A stretch of 64,000 bases of DNA, from contig OX940860.1 in assembly GCA_954871525.1 (NCBI GenBank), positions 55,788,724 to 55,852,723 of the forward strand, in the 5' to 3' direction. Origin of the DNA: Parietaria judaica. Taxonomy: Eukaryota; Streptophyta; Magnoliopsida; Rosales; Urticaceae. Numbering within the stretch: position 1 is the stretch's first letter; every line of letters begins with the position of its first letter. A program made the position numbers and the translations under genes. The notes beneath the pieces were generated by a model. The model made no database searches and was not told where the DNA came from. It saw only the letters and a program-made list of their open reading frames with translations. Of the stretch, positions 11,407 through 22,938 are shown piece by piece.

Positions 11407-11640
11407 ATTGCTGCTCAAGAAATGTGTGACTAGGTCTACATGAGTTTGCTTGTTTGGATTTTTCAAAATTGCGTCATAAATACCTAAGTTTAGGTTTTAG
11501 TGAAAAATCCTAAAATTAATTTGGTTAATTAGATCGGTGGATTATAATAATAATTTGGAAGTTCAAATTCGAAAATGACTTGGTGACTAAGCATGGATTT
11601 CGAATATGGTTAATTAATTGTATCCATTGGATTGGTTAAT
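11407..11640 (+). repeat. Large-LTR copy A, part 3
   Basis: Similarity to the reverse complement of 25800-26040 resumes exactly after the hAT target duplication, including GACTTGGTGACTAAGCATG. It fades at about 11640, where copy A seems truncated. Confidence 0.72.
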
Positions 11641-13169
11641 TTTTTTGTCCACGTCATCAAATGAACCATCAAAGGGTATTAATATGTAATGTATATTATT
11701 AACACATATTTAATAATTTCTAAATATGTACTGTTTGTTTCCAAAAATGGAATCTCACAACCTTTTTGTTCACCGTTGATGCCACGTTGATTGCTTATAA
11801 GTTTGTTATGCCCAGTGTTTTCAAGAATTGATTCTATAGCTATAATTAAATTAAGGAGCATAAGCTCTCGGTGTTTTTTATAATTATTATTGTAATAGTA
11901 GCATAAACTCAATCTTTACTATTTGTTATTATTTACTATTTTTCTAATATTTACTATTTGTTACTCATCAAAGTTCTGTTAGTTTTCAATTAGTTTAGCA
12001 AAATTTTAATTGTGTCATTAACAAATTATTTCCATCTCATAAAAGTGTATACGTGTCTAAAACTTAAAAACATATTAAGAATATATATTAAATTAATCAA
12101 CTTTTAGAATGAAATAAATTAGTAAATATTTAAAACTTCCAACGTAAATTAAATATAATAAAATTGAGAGCTTCAATTGTTAGAAAAATCAAATTTATGT
12201 CATCATAAAAATAGAAATTAAATACTTATATTATATCGCTCTCAGCCATTAAATTATAATAACCCCTCCTATGTCACAAATCACAACTGTACTATCGTTT
12301 GAATTAGGGCTTAAATAGTTTCCCTTCATTTAATGTATATGTATATATATATATATAGTGCAACTTTACTTCTCATATCGAATCTTTGAATATTTGATAG
12401 ATACTCACTGAAACTTAAAATAAAGAAGACGAGAAGTCTGATTATAATCATTCGTGCTCACATGGACCTCAGATACGTATTTATGAAGTACTGTACGTCA
12501 AACAATAATGGATCTAAATTACACTGGCCAATGATAACTTGTTTGTCTTTCTTCCAACAACAACTCCAACCTCTTAACTTTTATATTATTTCGGATCCAA
12601 AGAAGAAAGAAATGATTCCAAAAGATTGGTATATCTAATAAGTCCGTTTGTTTCCGAAATGGAATCTCTGCTTTTGTGTTAATATATGGTATGTTCAAAG
12701 TCATGTAAAATACACTACAATACAACAAATTATAGATTACACCATGAATTTATACGAATGGCAAAAATTAAAACACGAATGTTCAACCGAAAGATATTGG
12801 TCCGTTGTTTGAACTTTGAACCTCAAATGACAATGGTTCCGAACTCCAACGACGGATCAGAAGTGCTTAGGATAACTTCCAACCATCGTTAAAAACGGTC
12901 GTTTAAACTCAACTTTTATGTTAGATATTTATTTAGATAAAAAAAAAAATCTAGACTTGAGTGCATCAAAACACTTTCTTAATTCTATTCCGAGCATTCA
13001 AAATGTCTTGAAATCTATTTACTAAAATACCCAGGGTAATTAACTAGCCTTTTGACCAAAAAAACACAAGATGATGAAACGACATTTGGACTGTATACAT
13101 GAACTTAGTTTCTGAACAATCAGTAGATGCCGAGTCAATTGAATTCACTGTGACTATGATGTGTGACTA
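11641..13169. other. AT-rich intergenic DNA with a locally duplicated block
   Basis: I find no gene. A block at 12420-12690 (AGAAGACGAGAAG, TTTGTCTTTCTTCCAACAAC, CCGTTTGTTTCCGAAATGGA) recurs diverged at 14785-14990 and partly at 11725-11760. This suggests old local duplications around the small retroelement. Confidence 0.5.
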
Positions 13170-13472
13170 TGATGTAGAGCGAGATTACGGGAGAATAAGA
13201 ACACGTCTCTGCGAGTGAAGAACTCGACTTTTGTCAAGCAGGAAGCTCGAATTTCTATTAATCAATGGCTACCTCTACAAAATGCACACGTCCTAAATAT
13301 ATAGTCCAAGAAATAAAATTAAACTAATTTCCTAAATAAGTGAAGTCGACCTAAAACTATCCTAAATACAAGGATAGTATAAACTAAGTCAAATATAATA
13401 ATATAACTAAATGAATACGTAAAAGAAAAAAAAAGAGTTTGTTGCATTATTTTAGGTTTTGAACGTCCTGCA
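13170..13472 (-). repeat. 3' LTR of the small retroelement
   Basis: It is nearly identical to 14250-14555, sharing GCGAGATTACGGGAGAATAA and ending AACGTCCTGCA. Differences are a few substitutions and small A-run indels, so the element is fairly young. Confidence 0.85.
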
Positions 13473-14174
13473 TCATTCTCTCGACGTTGAGAAAATTCGT
13501 CCTCGAATTTCTTGGGGCAGGTTGGTAGTGGACTCGGGTGGTTCATCAGAATTGGGCATCGCGATCGTTATGTCGGGCGGCTTGTCGGGTGGCTCTTTCG
13601 CACGCTTGATTATTGGCTTCACATTGACATTGTCTTCACGCAAAACATCTATCTTCACCGTTGCGGTCAAACATGACATATGAACAACACGAAATATAGT
13701 CGTGTCACTCTCAAATCGCTTCTCGTCCTCGTCGGCCTCGTCAAGCCCGACCTCATCATACACGGACTCCTCTTGCTCGGTGCAGACGTTGTCGTCGTAC
13801 ACGGCCTCATCATGCACGATTTCGGCATACTCCGCCTCGTCGTGAACGGCTTCGTCATACTCATCGTACACAGGTTCGTCATACTCCGTCTCGCCGTAAA
13901 CTGGTTCGTCGTACACGGCCTCTCCGTGCTCCGCCTCATCGTATGTCGATTCGTCGTACTCTGAGATAGCCACCTCGAACGCCGCTACCCTTCGCGCATC
14001 TTCCGGGACCGCCGCACGTCCAAAATTCTGCCCGAACAGGTTGGCTTGGTCGTCCTCGGTGTCGGACTCGTCTCGGGGTCGTTGCTCCGTTTGATTCTGC
14101 ACCAGTGCAACCATCTTACGGGTCAGCGATTCCACCTGAGCGCGCAATCCGTCGACCTCTTCTCGTCTCACCAT
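13473..14174 (-). CDS. Gag-like acidic-repeat protein of the small retroelement
   Basis: This 233-aa frame runs from 14174 down to 13473. The N-terminus (MVRREEVDGLRAQVESL) is a likely short coiled coil of the type opening some gypsy Gag proteins. The middle third is a run of YDE-containing acidic repeats (YDEPVYDEYDEAVHDEAEY). The end reads NLPQEIRGRIFSTSRE, reminiscent of the very C-terminus of gypsy polyproteins, so the ORF looks like a fusion of the two ends of a once larger polyprotein. There is no capsid, zinc knuckle or enzyme domain. The frame may start further upstream, as no context decides it. Function is unknown; it would depend on another element for reverse transcription. Confidence 0.55.
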   Translation of the reverse strand: MVRREEVDGLRAQVESLTRKMVALVQNQTEQRPRDESDTEDDQANLFGQNFGRAAVPEDARRVAAFEVAISEYDESTYDEAEHGEAVYDEPVYGETEYDEPVYDEYDEAVHDEAEYAEIVHDEAVYDDNVCTEQEESVYDEVGLDEADEDEKRFESDTTIFRVVHMSCLTATVKIDVLREDNVNVKPIIKRAKEPPDKPPDITIAMPNSDEPPESTTNLPQEIRGRIFSTSRE

Positions 14175-14234
14175 ATCCTCTACGAAAGCTTCGTGAACGG
14201 CTCGCTTCTTCGGTGCCTCTGCACAGAAACGAGT

Positions 14235-14249
14235 GGCTCTGATACCAAC
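14235..14249 (-). promoter_or_regulatory. Primer-binding site (initiator Met tRNA)
   Basis: The minus strand reads TTGGTATCAGAGCC directly inside the 5' LTR. Confidence 0.85.
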
Positions 14250-14555
14250 TGATGTAAAGCGAGATTACGGGAGAATAAGAACACGTCTCCACGAGTGAAG
14301 AACTCGACTTTTGTCAAGCAGGAAGCTCGAATTTCTATTAATCAATGGCTACCTCTACAAAATGCGCACGTCCTAAATATATAGTCCAAGAAATAAAATT
14401 TAACTAATTTCCTAAATAAGTGAAGTCGACCTAAAACTATCCTAAATATAAGGATAGTATAAACTAAGTCAAATATAATAATATAACTAAATGAATACGT
14501 AAAAGAAAAAGAAAAAAGAGTTTGTTGCATTATTTTAGGTTTTGAACGTCCTGCA
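14250..14555 (-). repeat. 5' LTR of the small retroelement
   Basis: Partner of 13170-13472. On the minus strand it runs TGCAGGACGTTC to CTTTACATCA. Confidence 0.85.
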
Positions 14556-16433
14556 TCTAGCTCAAGACCCAAGTTATGTTATTATTATTACAACACAAGT
14601 TAGCACGATCGATCGACATATAATATTAACCAGTACTGCTGCTTCATATATAGCACGATCGATCGACATATATATACATGTGAAGATTCCCGAAACACGT
14701 TGAAGGGCACATTTGGTTTAAGAGTTATTACAATCACAATTGTACTACTAATTCATAAAACATACGCATCGAAACCTAACATGTAAGAAGACGAGAAGTG
14801 TGATCAAAATAAGTCATTCGTGTTCACATTACGTATTTATGAAGTTAATATCAATTGAGCTAGCTAAGGCAATATAATAAATGGTTTGTCTTTCTTTCTT
14901 CCAACAACAACTTTATATTTTAAATTATTTAGGTTTAAGTTGGAAAAACAAATAGGTCTTTATTTTAATTTAAGATGGAACTCGAATCACAACTCTGTTC
15001 ACACAGAAACACAAAGAAAGAACCGGAACTCGGAATTATATAAATAAAAATATCAAAGATTACACACCAAATACAATCGAACAAATGTCATGATCATTTA
15101 CAAAAAACGAAGTAAAATCGGATGATATTTTGCAAAATAAATAGGTCTTTAATGAAAAACAAAAAGGGATATTTTGTAACATCAGTACTTAAATGATAAA
15201 AACTCTGATAATATATTTCACTTTTTAATTTTATCACATTGCATATTTATAATGTTATCAAAATTCAAAAGTGTTATTTTTTATTATTAATTGAAGCTAG
15301 TTTACAATAACTATACGTATTTCTGCAACAAATATCATGATACATATAGAACGACACCAATGAGTTATTGTTTACATTAAGAATAAGACGTCTGAATCTG
15401 AATGCACATCTGAATAATAAGATGTGAAATCTAAATCTAAATAACAGATAATTAAATGTGTTTGTTTTTTAAGATCTGAATGTAGTTTTATTTTTTAATT
15501 GAATTTAACTATATAATATTAAATAAAATTTATTATTTTTATTATAAATTTGGATGATATATATCATAAAATAATTATTTAAGATAGTTTAATAAATATT
15601 ATAAAATACAATATTTATATATTAATAACTTTTAAACTAATTAAATTTCAATTTTCATTACATCAAGTAATATTATATATAAATTTTAATTAAATTTAAG
15701 TATATTTTATTAATATAATTAATATAAATCAATCTATGAATAAATTAATTCACTAATTTGATAATAAAAAAATCAATAAATGAATTTGTATAAATGCTTT
15801 TACGAATTAATTAATTTGATAATTTAATTAATAATTATTTTAATTTATTAGCTTATAATTTATTTAAACTAAAATTCGAATGATTTAATAAAAATATGTT
15901 CGTTATTTATATTTTATATTAATTTATTTATTTTTTGTTTTATTTAATCAATAAATTCGTACATTAAAAAAAACATCAAAACTATATCTTCCAACCAGTC
16001 ATTGGATTCATCTCGTCGCAAGCTTTCCAGCGGTATATTATTTACGTAAATCCGATGTTCGGTTAAAGAGTTATGGAGTTTTGAAGAAGAAAGAGAAAAA
16101 TAAAATAGGAGAGAGAAAATGAGGGGATAATGAACGTGAAAACCAAATTTGTAACTGTTAATGGTTAAGAGTTGAGGCTAGGTCTGACCAATTAAGTGTT
16201 CATTTAGATCTATTAAGATCTTTATCATGGAAAAAAACAAATGCACTTAATGACTATAAATCTTACCCATTAAAATTCGTTGCTTATTAAGAACAAACAA
16301 ATACACCCTAAGTTTGACATAGTAGAAGCTTCAAATTTTTCTTCTTCTATTGTCATTCGTCAAATTGAACAAATATCATTGGTGAAGACTATTTTTGACT
16401 TCTTTTTTTTTCTATCCATATAAATATCAACTA

Positions 16434-16471
<38 letters not shown>

Positions 16472-19254
16472 ATGTATATAATCTATGTCGGCAACGCAAA
16501 TATGTCACGACCTTGAAATTCAGGAAAAATATCATATTTTTTTAAAAGAAAATAATGAAACTACAAATTCATTTTAGTTTGTACGATCAACCTTTTCATT
16601 GCGTTCGCCGACTGATTCATCGCAATTTTTAATACTACATATTTTTTCTTGTCAAATCTTTGAAAATTATAGTCCCAATAATTACCATGTCATATCTTTC
16701 AATCAAATAGAATTTTAACTGTGCTAAGAAAATTTCAAATTTCTTAAAACTGGTCATATGATTTGAATCGCATTTAATGACATGCAACATTTTAAGGTCT
16801 ACATACCTAGTACGTACCTACTTATATATACGTGCGTATTTTATGGCTAATATATATAAGTATATATATATATTTTGTACACGCACACATATATCTTTGA
16901 TTTACCTATCTGTAGATTGTAGGAGATATTTGTGAACTCAATGGACTGAGGCTGAAGGTTTTGCTGTGGGCAATCACATATCAATGGCTACCCTATCAAA
17001 GATATTTTGTTTATCATAATTAATGTAGTTTGGTTTTTTATGTTATTTTTTCTAAAATCAATACAAATAAATAAATAAATAAATATATATATATACCTCA
17101 GGTCAACTTTTTGTAAGATAATACAAATAATATAATACGAATGTATCACTCTACATTTTTTCTGTATTTTTTACAAAAATAAAAGAACTTCCGTATAATA
17201 TATGTCCAAAGTAAACAGAACATGTAAGAGTGTACAAATATATACAGTATATGTAAATTAACATTGTAGCCAGGATGGTAGAATTTTATTAATATTATCA
17301 ATGTTATCAATATGACAAGTATAAATTTAAAGCAGTTCAATTATATGTATTTATATATATATAGTGAAGTTCAATATATATATAATGTAATTGGGACTCA
17401 TTTATCTATATGTGCACTAGCTAGCCAACAAATTACGTACGGTATGGTTGACTTGATTTCATACTTGTCGTGAACAGAGAGAATCAGTTATGAAGATCAG
17501 TTACTGATATGCCTTTCTTGTTTCCTCAATAGTGATACAAATTAAAAATAATTGAAAATATATATATATATATATATATTATTTGTTTATATATCTTATC
17601 AACTCTTTAATATAATCAAGAAGACCTTAGTTTTGATGCGTTCTTATTGAGCCAAGCCACCAAATACCTAAATTTGTCATATTTATCAAATTTATTAATG
17701 TAGACATGTTAAGTTGTACGAATAGAAGAAAAACTTACACAACGTTGACAGAGACATGGAATAAGAAGACTTATAAACAAGCAACATGCTTTTTTGTAGC
17801 TAGTGCCAAATAACAGTTCTTGCGTATATACATATTTTTAGGGCTGAAAATTTTGCTGAGAAATCTGGTTTTGCTTAGGTTCCAATCCGACTTTGTCCGA
17901 ACGAAAATGGATTTTTTTAATAAATAATGGTAACCAGGGTGAGGCAATTAATAGTCCGGTTTCACTTCGATTCCTAGTTTTAGTATAATTTATTTATTTA
18001 ATTAATCCGTTACACCCCTCTGACCTTAAGAGTTTTACATTGGTCTTATTTATAATTCGGACAAAGATTTGTATTAATTGATTTTTTTTTTATTAATTTT
18101 AAAATTTATGTATGAAATTGATTTTTTACTTATAATTTACTAATTATTAGAAATATTCTCAAAAACCGGAGTAGCATCATTTCACCTTGGTTCTCCGACT
18201 AAAAATGGACTTTTTTAAAATTAAGATCCAAACAAATCTTTGTTTTTAAAAGCACATAAAACCGCAACTGTGTCAAAAAGAAAATGCCGATGTCCGTAGC
18301 CGGCTTGAACATTGGTTTTCCGATCCAACTGCAAGAAAAAAAAAAATCTTGTAAAGATGCAATAGGACTTAGGAACTCGGTCATAAATTAATGTTCATAT
18401 GGAAGTTATGAAGTCGTGGATATATAAGAATTATAGTAGAAATGCTAATGTGAAGCCCATTAAGCAAACTAGCCCAACGACAAAGAAGATGTAGTCGTTT
18501 AATACTTTCCGCTAATGCCAATATAAACCTTAAAGTCGTTTAACGCAAATTGTCCCGTTAAGGTTAAGTATGGGACACAAACAGACCTGTGATTATTCAC
18601 GAGGAAGTAAAACAAATGAAGACGAAAGCGTGATCAGTGTTTTATAAATCGTAGCACGTGACAACACAAGTAGTCAAGAGGAAAATCGCAAACCACGGAT
18701 ATGCGAGTTAAACTAGACATATTTCATTGCTGCTTTGCTAGAGATAAACCGTAAGTAACCCGCATGCAGCATTAAAATCTTAAATACGGCACAAAAATTC
18801 ATAAAACCCTACAATCGCTATAATTTCTAATTAAATTTACAATATATATAGTATAAATTTTATTAAAAACAATAAAACCACGGAGATAAATTGCAAGGAG
18901 GTTGGAAAAAAAATCTTATTTTTGAAAGAAAGACGAGCTTCATCATTCGAGTCTCCCTAATGAGTGCGGCTAGGACGGGCCACATTATGTTACCATTGGC
19001 AATAACATCTTGAAGAAGAGTCGGGACTCCCCTATTACAACTCGAATCATTTAAAAGTAATATCCCATCCCAACAGTTGGCTGAATAGAATCCACAACCA
19101 AATAAAATTTCCTCTAGCCTTAATGGCGAGTTTAGCCTGACCATGTCCGATTTCATTACAGCCTCACGGGTTAAAGTAGAAAACTACAGACTCCATCTAA
19201 GAAGCTAAACGATGAATATCGGAGAGGAGTGGACTTAATGTTCAGAGCTTTAAT
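14556..19254. other. AT-rich intergenic DNA, no gene recognised
   Basis: The stretch is mostly low-complexity A/T. It includes the (TAA)n microsatellite at 16434-16470, a TA run at 17562-17580, and the words TGTGTTTGTTTTTTAAGATC (15458) and AACAAATACACCCTAA (16295), which look like parts of a MITE whose ends I cannot fix. A 97-aa minus frame at 18863-19156 matches nothing I know. Confidence 0.5.
16434..16470. repeat. (TAA)n microsatellite
   Basis: An uninterrupted run of ATA/TAA triplets. Confidence 0.95.
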
Positions 19255-19470
19255 CGGGGGTGGGCAAGTTTTTGTGTCATTCAATATTAGATTTATACAG
19301 TGATGAATATCCATGTAATAAACAATCCAAACAAGATGTCTTAGCCTCTATTTGTCATAATTAATGAGTCATCCAATTATTTTGTGAGATTTTGATCTAT
19401 TTTCTTATTGGAATTTTATGTGTTGTATCTATGATATTGAAACATGATCTAACTTAATGCGAAAAGTATA
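19255..19470 (+). pseudogene. Decayed duplicate of FAP1 last exon and 3' UTR
   Basis: Positions 19266-19364 read KFLCHSILDLY, then SDEYPCNKQSKQDVLASICHN and a stop. The last exon of the intact gene at 32741-32871 reads SKLLCRSILDLYIGEDPFDK, then QAKQDVLASIYHS and a stop. The match continues past the stop for ~100 bp (TTTTGATCTATTTTCTT, GTGTTGTATCTATGAT). About 11 bp of exon sequence just before the match is deleted. The catalytic-fold residues of the C-terminal helix are changed (GEDPFD to DEYPCN). No other exon is found upstream, so this is a partial, non-functional copy that retains intron-side DNA rather than a processed retrocopy of the whole message. Confidence 0.82.
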
Positions 19471-19977
19471 AGCATATGTTTGTAGAGCTTGGAGAACAAT
19501 TTAAAGTTGTCTTATTAGTGCAGTATTTAAGCATATGTTTGTAACAGATCTTAAATTTTTTAATACTAGAGAGACTCTGAACGGAGGATTAGTAAGAAGA
19601 TGATGAATGAGAGATTCACAAGGTAACTTAGAGTGTTAAATAAAGAGAAGAAAACATAACATGAGAGAGAGAAGACTTTAAGAACTCAAAATAGTTTGAT
19701 TCTGAAACTTCCACCCCATGCATCATTAATTCCAATAGATTTAACCCCAAACAAATTGTGCAGAGCAAAATCAATAAGAGAGTCAATATACATGAAATTT
19801 CATATCCAAATTCTCTAACACGCTGTCTCCATGAAATTTCCAAAGAGTAACCTTGCAAGGCCTGTTCTTAATGACAATGTAACTGTTCTTAGGATGATTC
19901 TATCAATTTCGAAGTAGTTAGTACTTTTGCTGCTAATATCTCTCTTTATTCGTGAACACAAGTCTTACGGATGCATG

Positions 19978-20304
19978 TGATGCAGACCGATCGTTAGAAT
20001 TATTGTTGTTTAGAGAGCTTATTAAATGTCGTTTAGAGGTTAATTAATGGTAATTCATTTAGGAATGTAATTGTCGTTTTTAGGATTAGTGGAGTCGGAC
20101 GATCCGGTCCATTAGATTGTAATCTTGTCTTTATATAAGAGAGCTTAAGTCAATAGAGATGTAGCCAAGAACTAATCACAAGACTTAGTCTCTCAAGAGG
20201 AGAGATTAAGTTTCATGAAAGTTGGCAAAGTGTTCAATCGTGTTCATTGTGTTTTTGAGTGTTCGTGTGTTCTTGATTCCGAGACTCGGTCTTGACTCGT
20301 AGCA
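19978..20304 (+). repeat. LTR of a truncated gypsy-type element
   Basis: It begins TGATGCAGACCG and ends CTCGTAGCA, with TATATAAGAG at 20136 as TATA box. A primer-binding site follows directly. No second LTR is present in the window. Confidence 0.7.
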
Positions 20305-20307
20305 AAT

Positions 20308-20320
20308 TGGTATCATAGCC
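20308..20320 (+). promoter_or_regulatory. Primer-binding site (Met-type, one mismatch)
   Basis: TGGTATCATAGCC differs from the canonical TGGTATCAGAGCC at one base. Confidence 0.75.
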
Positions 20321-20329
20321 GATCTCAGA

Positions 20330-20500
20330 ATGGCATCGACACAACTCGATTTCTTGGTGGAGATGAGGGCGTTAATGGTCGAATCAGCGGCGGAATGGAA
20401 GGCAACGACTACTCGGGCGGAAGCAATGGCGGCGTGTTTCCTATTTAAACTCAGAGAATTCGTCGCTCCACAAACTGCTCAAAACATCAATACTTGATCA
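20330..20500 (+). pseudogene. Truncated gag N-terminus
   Basis: From the ATG at 20330 the frame reads MASTQLDFLVEMRALMVES and stops after ~55 codons. This position, right after the primer-binding site, is where Gag starts. The rest of the element is lost by 20500. Confidence 0.55.
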
Positions 20501-20808
20501 TGAATGTTCCAAAGTTCAAAAATTAGTGATGTTCAATGTTTCTTTCCCATTTTGCCAATGGGGTCACTTTTGTATATCTCGTTCTCCGGACTCGGCCAAG
20601 CCTACTGAGGTTTGGTATTATCTTTGAGATCGGTAGTTTATACCTGAATTCAGTGTATATGTCCGACTAGGAGACGGCATTTGATATTCTTAAATTTCCG
20701 AACTTGGGGACGACTTTGCTATTATCACCACCTTCGAGCGTAATCATCAACCCCTTATTTATGTCCGATTTCGACGATTATAGTCAAAATCGATGATATC
20801 ACACACTC

Positions 20809-21455
20809 TGTAACGCTATATCCAAATTCGGGGATATTTATATCCTCGAAATCGAAGATCTAAACATCCCAAAATTTCCGACGTCGGATATATTCATTAC
20901 CGAAGAAAAAAAAAGTCTTGTTAATTCAAAATCACCTACACCGGTGGTGCAATGACAAATATTATAAACATTGGAAGAAATATATTGATACGGACCCGAA
21001 TTTTCAGTACACGTATCATCGAAGAAAGATAGCGAAAGGAGCTTCTACAAGTAGAGAATCAAGAGCGGGAGCGGGTTATTTTCTTTACGCTTTTTGTCGA
21101 GTCCAATTTAATTATTGTCGTGTTCGCCGTTTATTGTTTTAGTTATTTCGAAAACCTTCCAGAGTTAGAAGTATCCTATTTGGGGGACTTTCCCGATTTG
21201 TTACGGCTTATATATAGGTGATTTTAAGGAATAAAAATCATCTTCCAATCATAAACTTTAATTCTTAATTGGGATTAGGGATTACGGAAGAATATTCTCT
21301 CACTCCCCCCCCCCCCTCTTTCTCTCTATATATCTATCTATGTCTCTATAACGCACATGACCCATGTGTGGAAGTCGTGGTTGTGGAGGCTGATCATCTT
21401 GTTCCTCTTCTTCGAGGAACACACCACCGATTACACGAGCTCAAACCCGGGCTCA
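20809..21455 (+). repeat. LTR of a second gypsy element
   Basis: It begins TGTAACGCTATATCC, like the TGTAACACCC starts of Tekay-type LTRs, and ends CGGGCTCA. The primer-binding site follows after 8 bases. The 5' boundary is less sure than the 3' boundary. A C13 run lies at 21306. Confidence 0.6.
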
Positions 21456-21463
21456 TATCTATT

Positions 21464-21476
21464 TGGTATCAGAGCC
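21464..21476 (+). promoter_or_regulatory. Primer-binding site (initiator Met tRNA)
   Basis: The exact TGGTATCAGAGCC follows the LTR. Confidence 0.85.
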
Positions 21477-21483
21477 AATTTTG

Positions 21484-22330
21484 ATGGAGGGAGCGACTTA
21501 GAAAGAGAAAAAGGACAGCATCTAGGATAGAGAACGGATGGTCTCGTACATGAACACATCCTTGATTGATCAAGGCATCGTCACACGGATAGATTTCGCA
21601 ATGGAGTTGGCCGGATCTGAAACTCGGCTGGGATCGAGGTCGGAGAAACTGGAAGCCATCGTCCCTGAAATTGCAGTTTCGGAAGCCCGCCAAGCAGCCC
21701 TCATGGCACATATACTACGAGATATGGAAATGAGAATGAAGACTAGGGCTCGCAACCCAAAAAGCCCGTGCGCGAGCCAGACGGTGGGCGATTCATTGGG
21801 GGCTGCAAACTCGCCACTAAAGGCGCTTCAGCCAGCACCCGCAGGGGTTAACCCAAACTTGTTCAAACCCCAAAACTTGCAATTTTATGATGCACGTCGT
21901 GCTTCTGACTTGCGCTCAGTGAAGGAGCGACAATACCGGAATGATGAGCACAAGCGACCTCGCAGAGGAACGAGTGAAGAGGGAGCGTGAGGGCCACGCA
22001 CGAGGAAAAACATACGCTCAAACATGGGATTTTTTTTGGCAGGGACAGCGGTGGGGCTTGGCCGGCTAACCCATCGAGCATGAGGATTACAGGGATTTTG
22101 CGGATCGTGAGAATTTTCACCCGCCTGATTGTTCCCGAAATCATTCAGCGTTGGACGTTCCCCGAGGTGAATTTCCACCATTCGACAGAGAAAATGGGAC
22201 CGACCCTCCCAAATAGTTGAAGAAGTGTGAGGATTACTTTGACGACCAACGCATCGATGAGGATGATGTTTGGAAGTTCATTACGTTTCCTGATAATATT
22301 ATCACGATTTATGCCGTCGAACCATCTGGG
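21484..22330 (+). pseudogene. Broken Ty3/gypsy gag
   Basis: An open stretch (21538-21990) is a Gag leader with helical, charged sequence. Frameshifts follow, and at 22155-22290 the segment FPPFDRENGTDPPK, a stop, then LKKCEDYFDDQRIDED is visible. This is the classic FDG-x-WL-x-CE-x-YF entry to the gypsy capsid domain, here with a premature stop and changed residues. The element is cut off near 22330, where large-LTR sequence begins. No pol survives. Confidence 0.72.
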
Positions 22331-22379
22331 TAACATGTAAAAAAATATTTAAAGCGGAAAACTTGTTATCTGTGCAATG

Positions 22380-22938
22380 GTTCAAAAATCGGATAATAAC
22401 CAAAAATCAAGATATGATAAATTATTCGCAATTTAACTTTTCATAAATTCTTTGTTAATAATCTAGTTTATAGGAAATAAATAAACTGTAAATAAAGGTT
22501 TGCATTTATCGACCCAATGCATAAGGCCATACCTCAGGTGATGACGATTCCGGCTGCGCGTTCTGAACTGGGCAGGGCTTCGCCGATGCGGAGGGAAATT
22601 CCAATGATCTTTCGGGATATTCTCCTAGACTCCTCGTACCGAAGCGTGGGCTTCGCCGGCAGGACTTCGTCGTAAAAATTTTAACTAAAGGGTAGTTTCC
22701 CTCCCTAATTTTGAATTCTATAATGGGCAAATATAATTAATTACTCCAAACCAATGGCCAAGATTGAATCACCAAAGATCCAATGGTTCTAATTAATTTG
22801 GGATTAAACAAAATGGGAAACCATAAATAAATAAATTATCCAATCACTTCATTATATAATACAATTTAAATTCCCTATGTACCCATATGGAAAATTCGAA
22901 ATCAATAAGCTAGATCCAATGGTTGGAATTAATTCCAT
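22380..22938 (-). repeat. Large LTR (copy C), part 1
   Basis: This matches the start of the copy at 39060-39500 (ATAATCTAGTYTATAGGAAAT, CGAAATCAATAA, AATGGTTGGAA). It breaks at TTCCAT, where a related LTR is inserted. Confidence 0.7.

Larger units (their letters stand above)
13170..14555 (-). mobile_element. Small non-autonomous LTR retrotransposon (TR-GAG/TRIM-like)
   Basis: Two similar LTRs, 13170-13472 and 14250-14555, are TG...CA bounded. Reading the minus strand, the 5' LTR is followed after one base by TTGGTATCAGAGCC, the initiator-Met tRNA primer-binding site. GAGAGAATGA before the other LTR can serve as polypurine tract. The interior is only 777 bp and holds one gag-like ORF. The 5-bp flanks (GACTA and TCTAG) do not match, so the copy may be recombinant or old. 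Confidence 0.85.

Noticed and set aside
13165..14560. Target duplication of the small retroelement
   Set aside because: The 5-bp flanks GACTA and TCTAG do not match and no shift of the ends gives a convincing duplication.
18863..19156. 97-aa minus-strand ORF
   Set aside because: No recognisable domain, no context and no conserved partner. It might be a gene fragment, but I cannot support it.
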